A stretch of 64,000 bases of DNA. It comes from Avrilella dinanensis. GTDB lineage: Bacteria; Bacteroidota; Bacteroidia; Flavobacteriales; Flavobacteriaceae. The notes beneath the pieces were generated by a model, which was not told where the DNA came from, made no database searches, and was given only the letters and a program-made list of their open reading frames with translations. A program made the position numbers and the translations under genes. The stretch covers positions 1,313,603 to 1,377,602 of the forward strand of contig NZ_NIPO01000001.1 in the NCBI RefSeq assembly GCF_002807015.1, read 5' to 3'. Below are positions 63,739 through 64,000 of the stretch, piece after piece; within the stretch, counting starts at the first letter, position 1, and each line of letters opens with the position of its first letter.

Positions 63739-63899
63739 AGAGTCTGTTTAAATTTGTATTGTAAAAATGTTTATAGTTTATTTTTGAGGCAGAACAAGGC
63801 AAATTTTCAAAGGATAGCAGAGCTATCGTTTTAAAATTTAACGCAGTTATGACCAAAAAGAAGCATAAACAAATTATTAGATAATTTTAAACAGGCTCT
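63739..63899. mobile_element. MITE-like element with terminal inverted repeats
   Basis: A 161-bp stretch bounded by AGAGTCTGTTTAAA (63739-63752) and TTTAAACAGGCTCT (63886-63899), which match as inverted repeats at 13 of 14 positions. The interior has a palindrome around GATAGCAGAGCTATC and no coding sequence. A 33-base piece of its left end also occurs, inverted, at 18378-18412. Size and structure suggest a non-autonomous transposable element. Confidence 0.6.
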
Positions 63900-63904
63900 A
63901 AAAA

Positions 63905-64000
63905 CTACTTCATTTGTCTGATTCCTTCAGAGAGAATTTGTCCGAATTCATACATTTCTTCATAAGTGCTGTATAACGGCACAGGTGCCAACCTGATTAC
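63905..64000 (-). CDS. kynU: Probable kynureninase, C-terminal fragment
   Basis: The minus strand is open from the window edge to a TAG at 63907-63905, giving 31 residues. The sequence includes VIRLAPVPLYSTYEEMYEFG, which closely resembles the C-terminal end of kynureninase (pattern IRxAPVPLYxSxEDxYxF). Kynureninase cleaves kynurenine to anthranilate and alanine with PLP in tryptophan breakdown. Only the tail is visible, so the rest must be checked outside the window. Confidence 0.65.
   Translation of the reverse strand, partial: VIRLAPVPLYSTYEEMYEFGQILSEGIRQMK

Noticed and set aside
1..64000. CRISPR arrays and tRNA or rRNA genes
   Set aside because: I saw no regularly spaced repeats and no tRNA or rRNA sequence in any intergenic region, though a covariance-model scan was not possible.

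Overview
The window looks like chromosomal DNA of a Bacteroidota bacterium, most likely family Flavobacteriaceae or a close relative. The evidence is AT-rich coding sequence, genes that usually lack Shine-Dalgarno sites, repeated -7 promoter elements of the form TAnnTTTG, and family-typical genes: porX and sprA of the type IX secretion system, the folK-deoxynucleoside kinase fusion, a two-domain malic enzyme, FabV, and split cytochrome oxidase subunit III genes. I cannot name the genus from sequence alone.

Layout. 1-391: 5' part of a FucP/GluP-type sugar transporter (minus strand). 0.5-5.6 kb: lipoprotein, porX, tsaE, alanine dehydrogenase and two small exported or membrane proteins. 5.8-9.9 kb: purL and a small outer-membrane barrel. 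10.1-10.6 kb: a YafQ-type toxin-antitoxin pair whose toxin gene is out of frame at a run of seven A. 10.7-15.6 kb (minus strand): a TonB receptor, purple acid phosphatase and beta-propeller phytase operon. 15.8-22.6 kb: MBL hydrolase, subtilase lipoprotein, tilS, dsbD, DUF2911 protein. 22.7-30.5 kb: an accessory peptide-export island. 30.6-43.7 kb: purB, fabV, maeB, ruvA and the giant sprA. 43.8-48.4 kb: accessory-looking genes (Crp-like regulator, DoxX-like proteins, S41 protease, ECF sigma factor, folE). 48.6-54.7 kb: gcvH, vanZ-like gene, then the heme-copper oxidase assembly cluster. 54.7-63.6 kb: TolC and membrane-fusion proteins, tsaB, trmH-like, folK-dNK, sppA, SRP RNA, pabA-like, glutaminyl cyclase. 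63.9-64.0 kb: 3' end of a likely kynureninase.

The most interesting part is the island at 22.7-30.5 kb. An XRE regulator is divergent from a 99-residue Cys-rich peptide with a double-glycine leader. It is followed by a TlpA-like thioredoxin lipoprotein, a fusion of a degenerate C39-like domain with VKOR and thioredoxin domains, a C39-peptidase ABC exporter and an HlyD adaptor. There is no radical-SAM or lanthionine enzyme, but there is dedicated disulfide machinery, so I infer export of an oxidatively folded, disulfide-bonded peptide. The exporter genes also carry GC-rich palindromic repeat units inserted in frame within the protein-coding sequence, which is unusual.

Other points of note are the compact phytate-scavenging operon, a 161-bp MITE-like element near the right end with a 33-base piece of it repeated at 18.4 kb, and two type IX secretion genes (porX and sprA) in one window.
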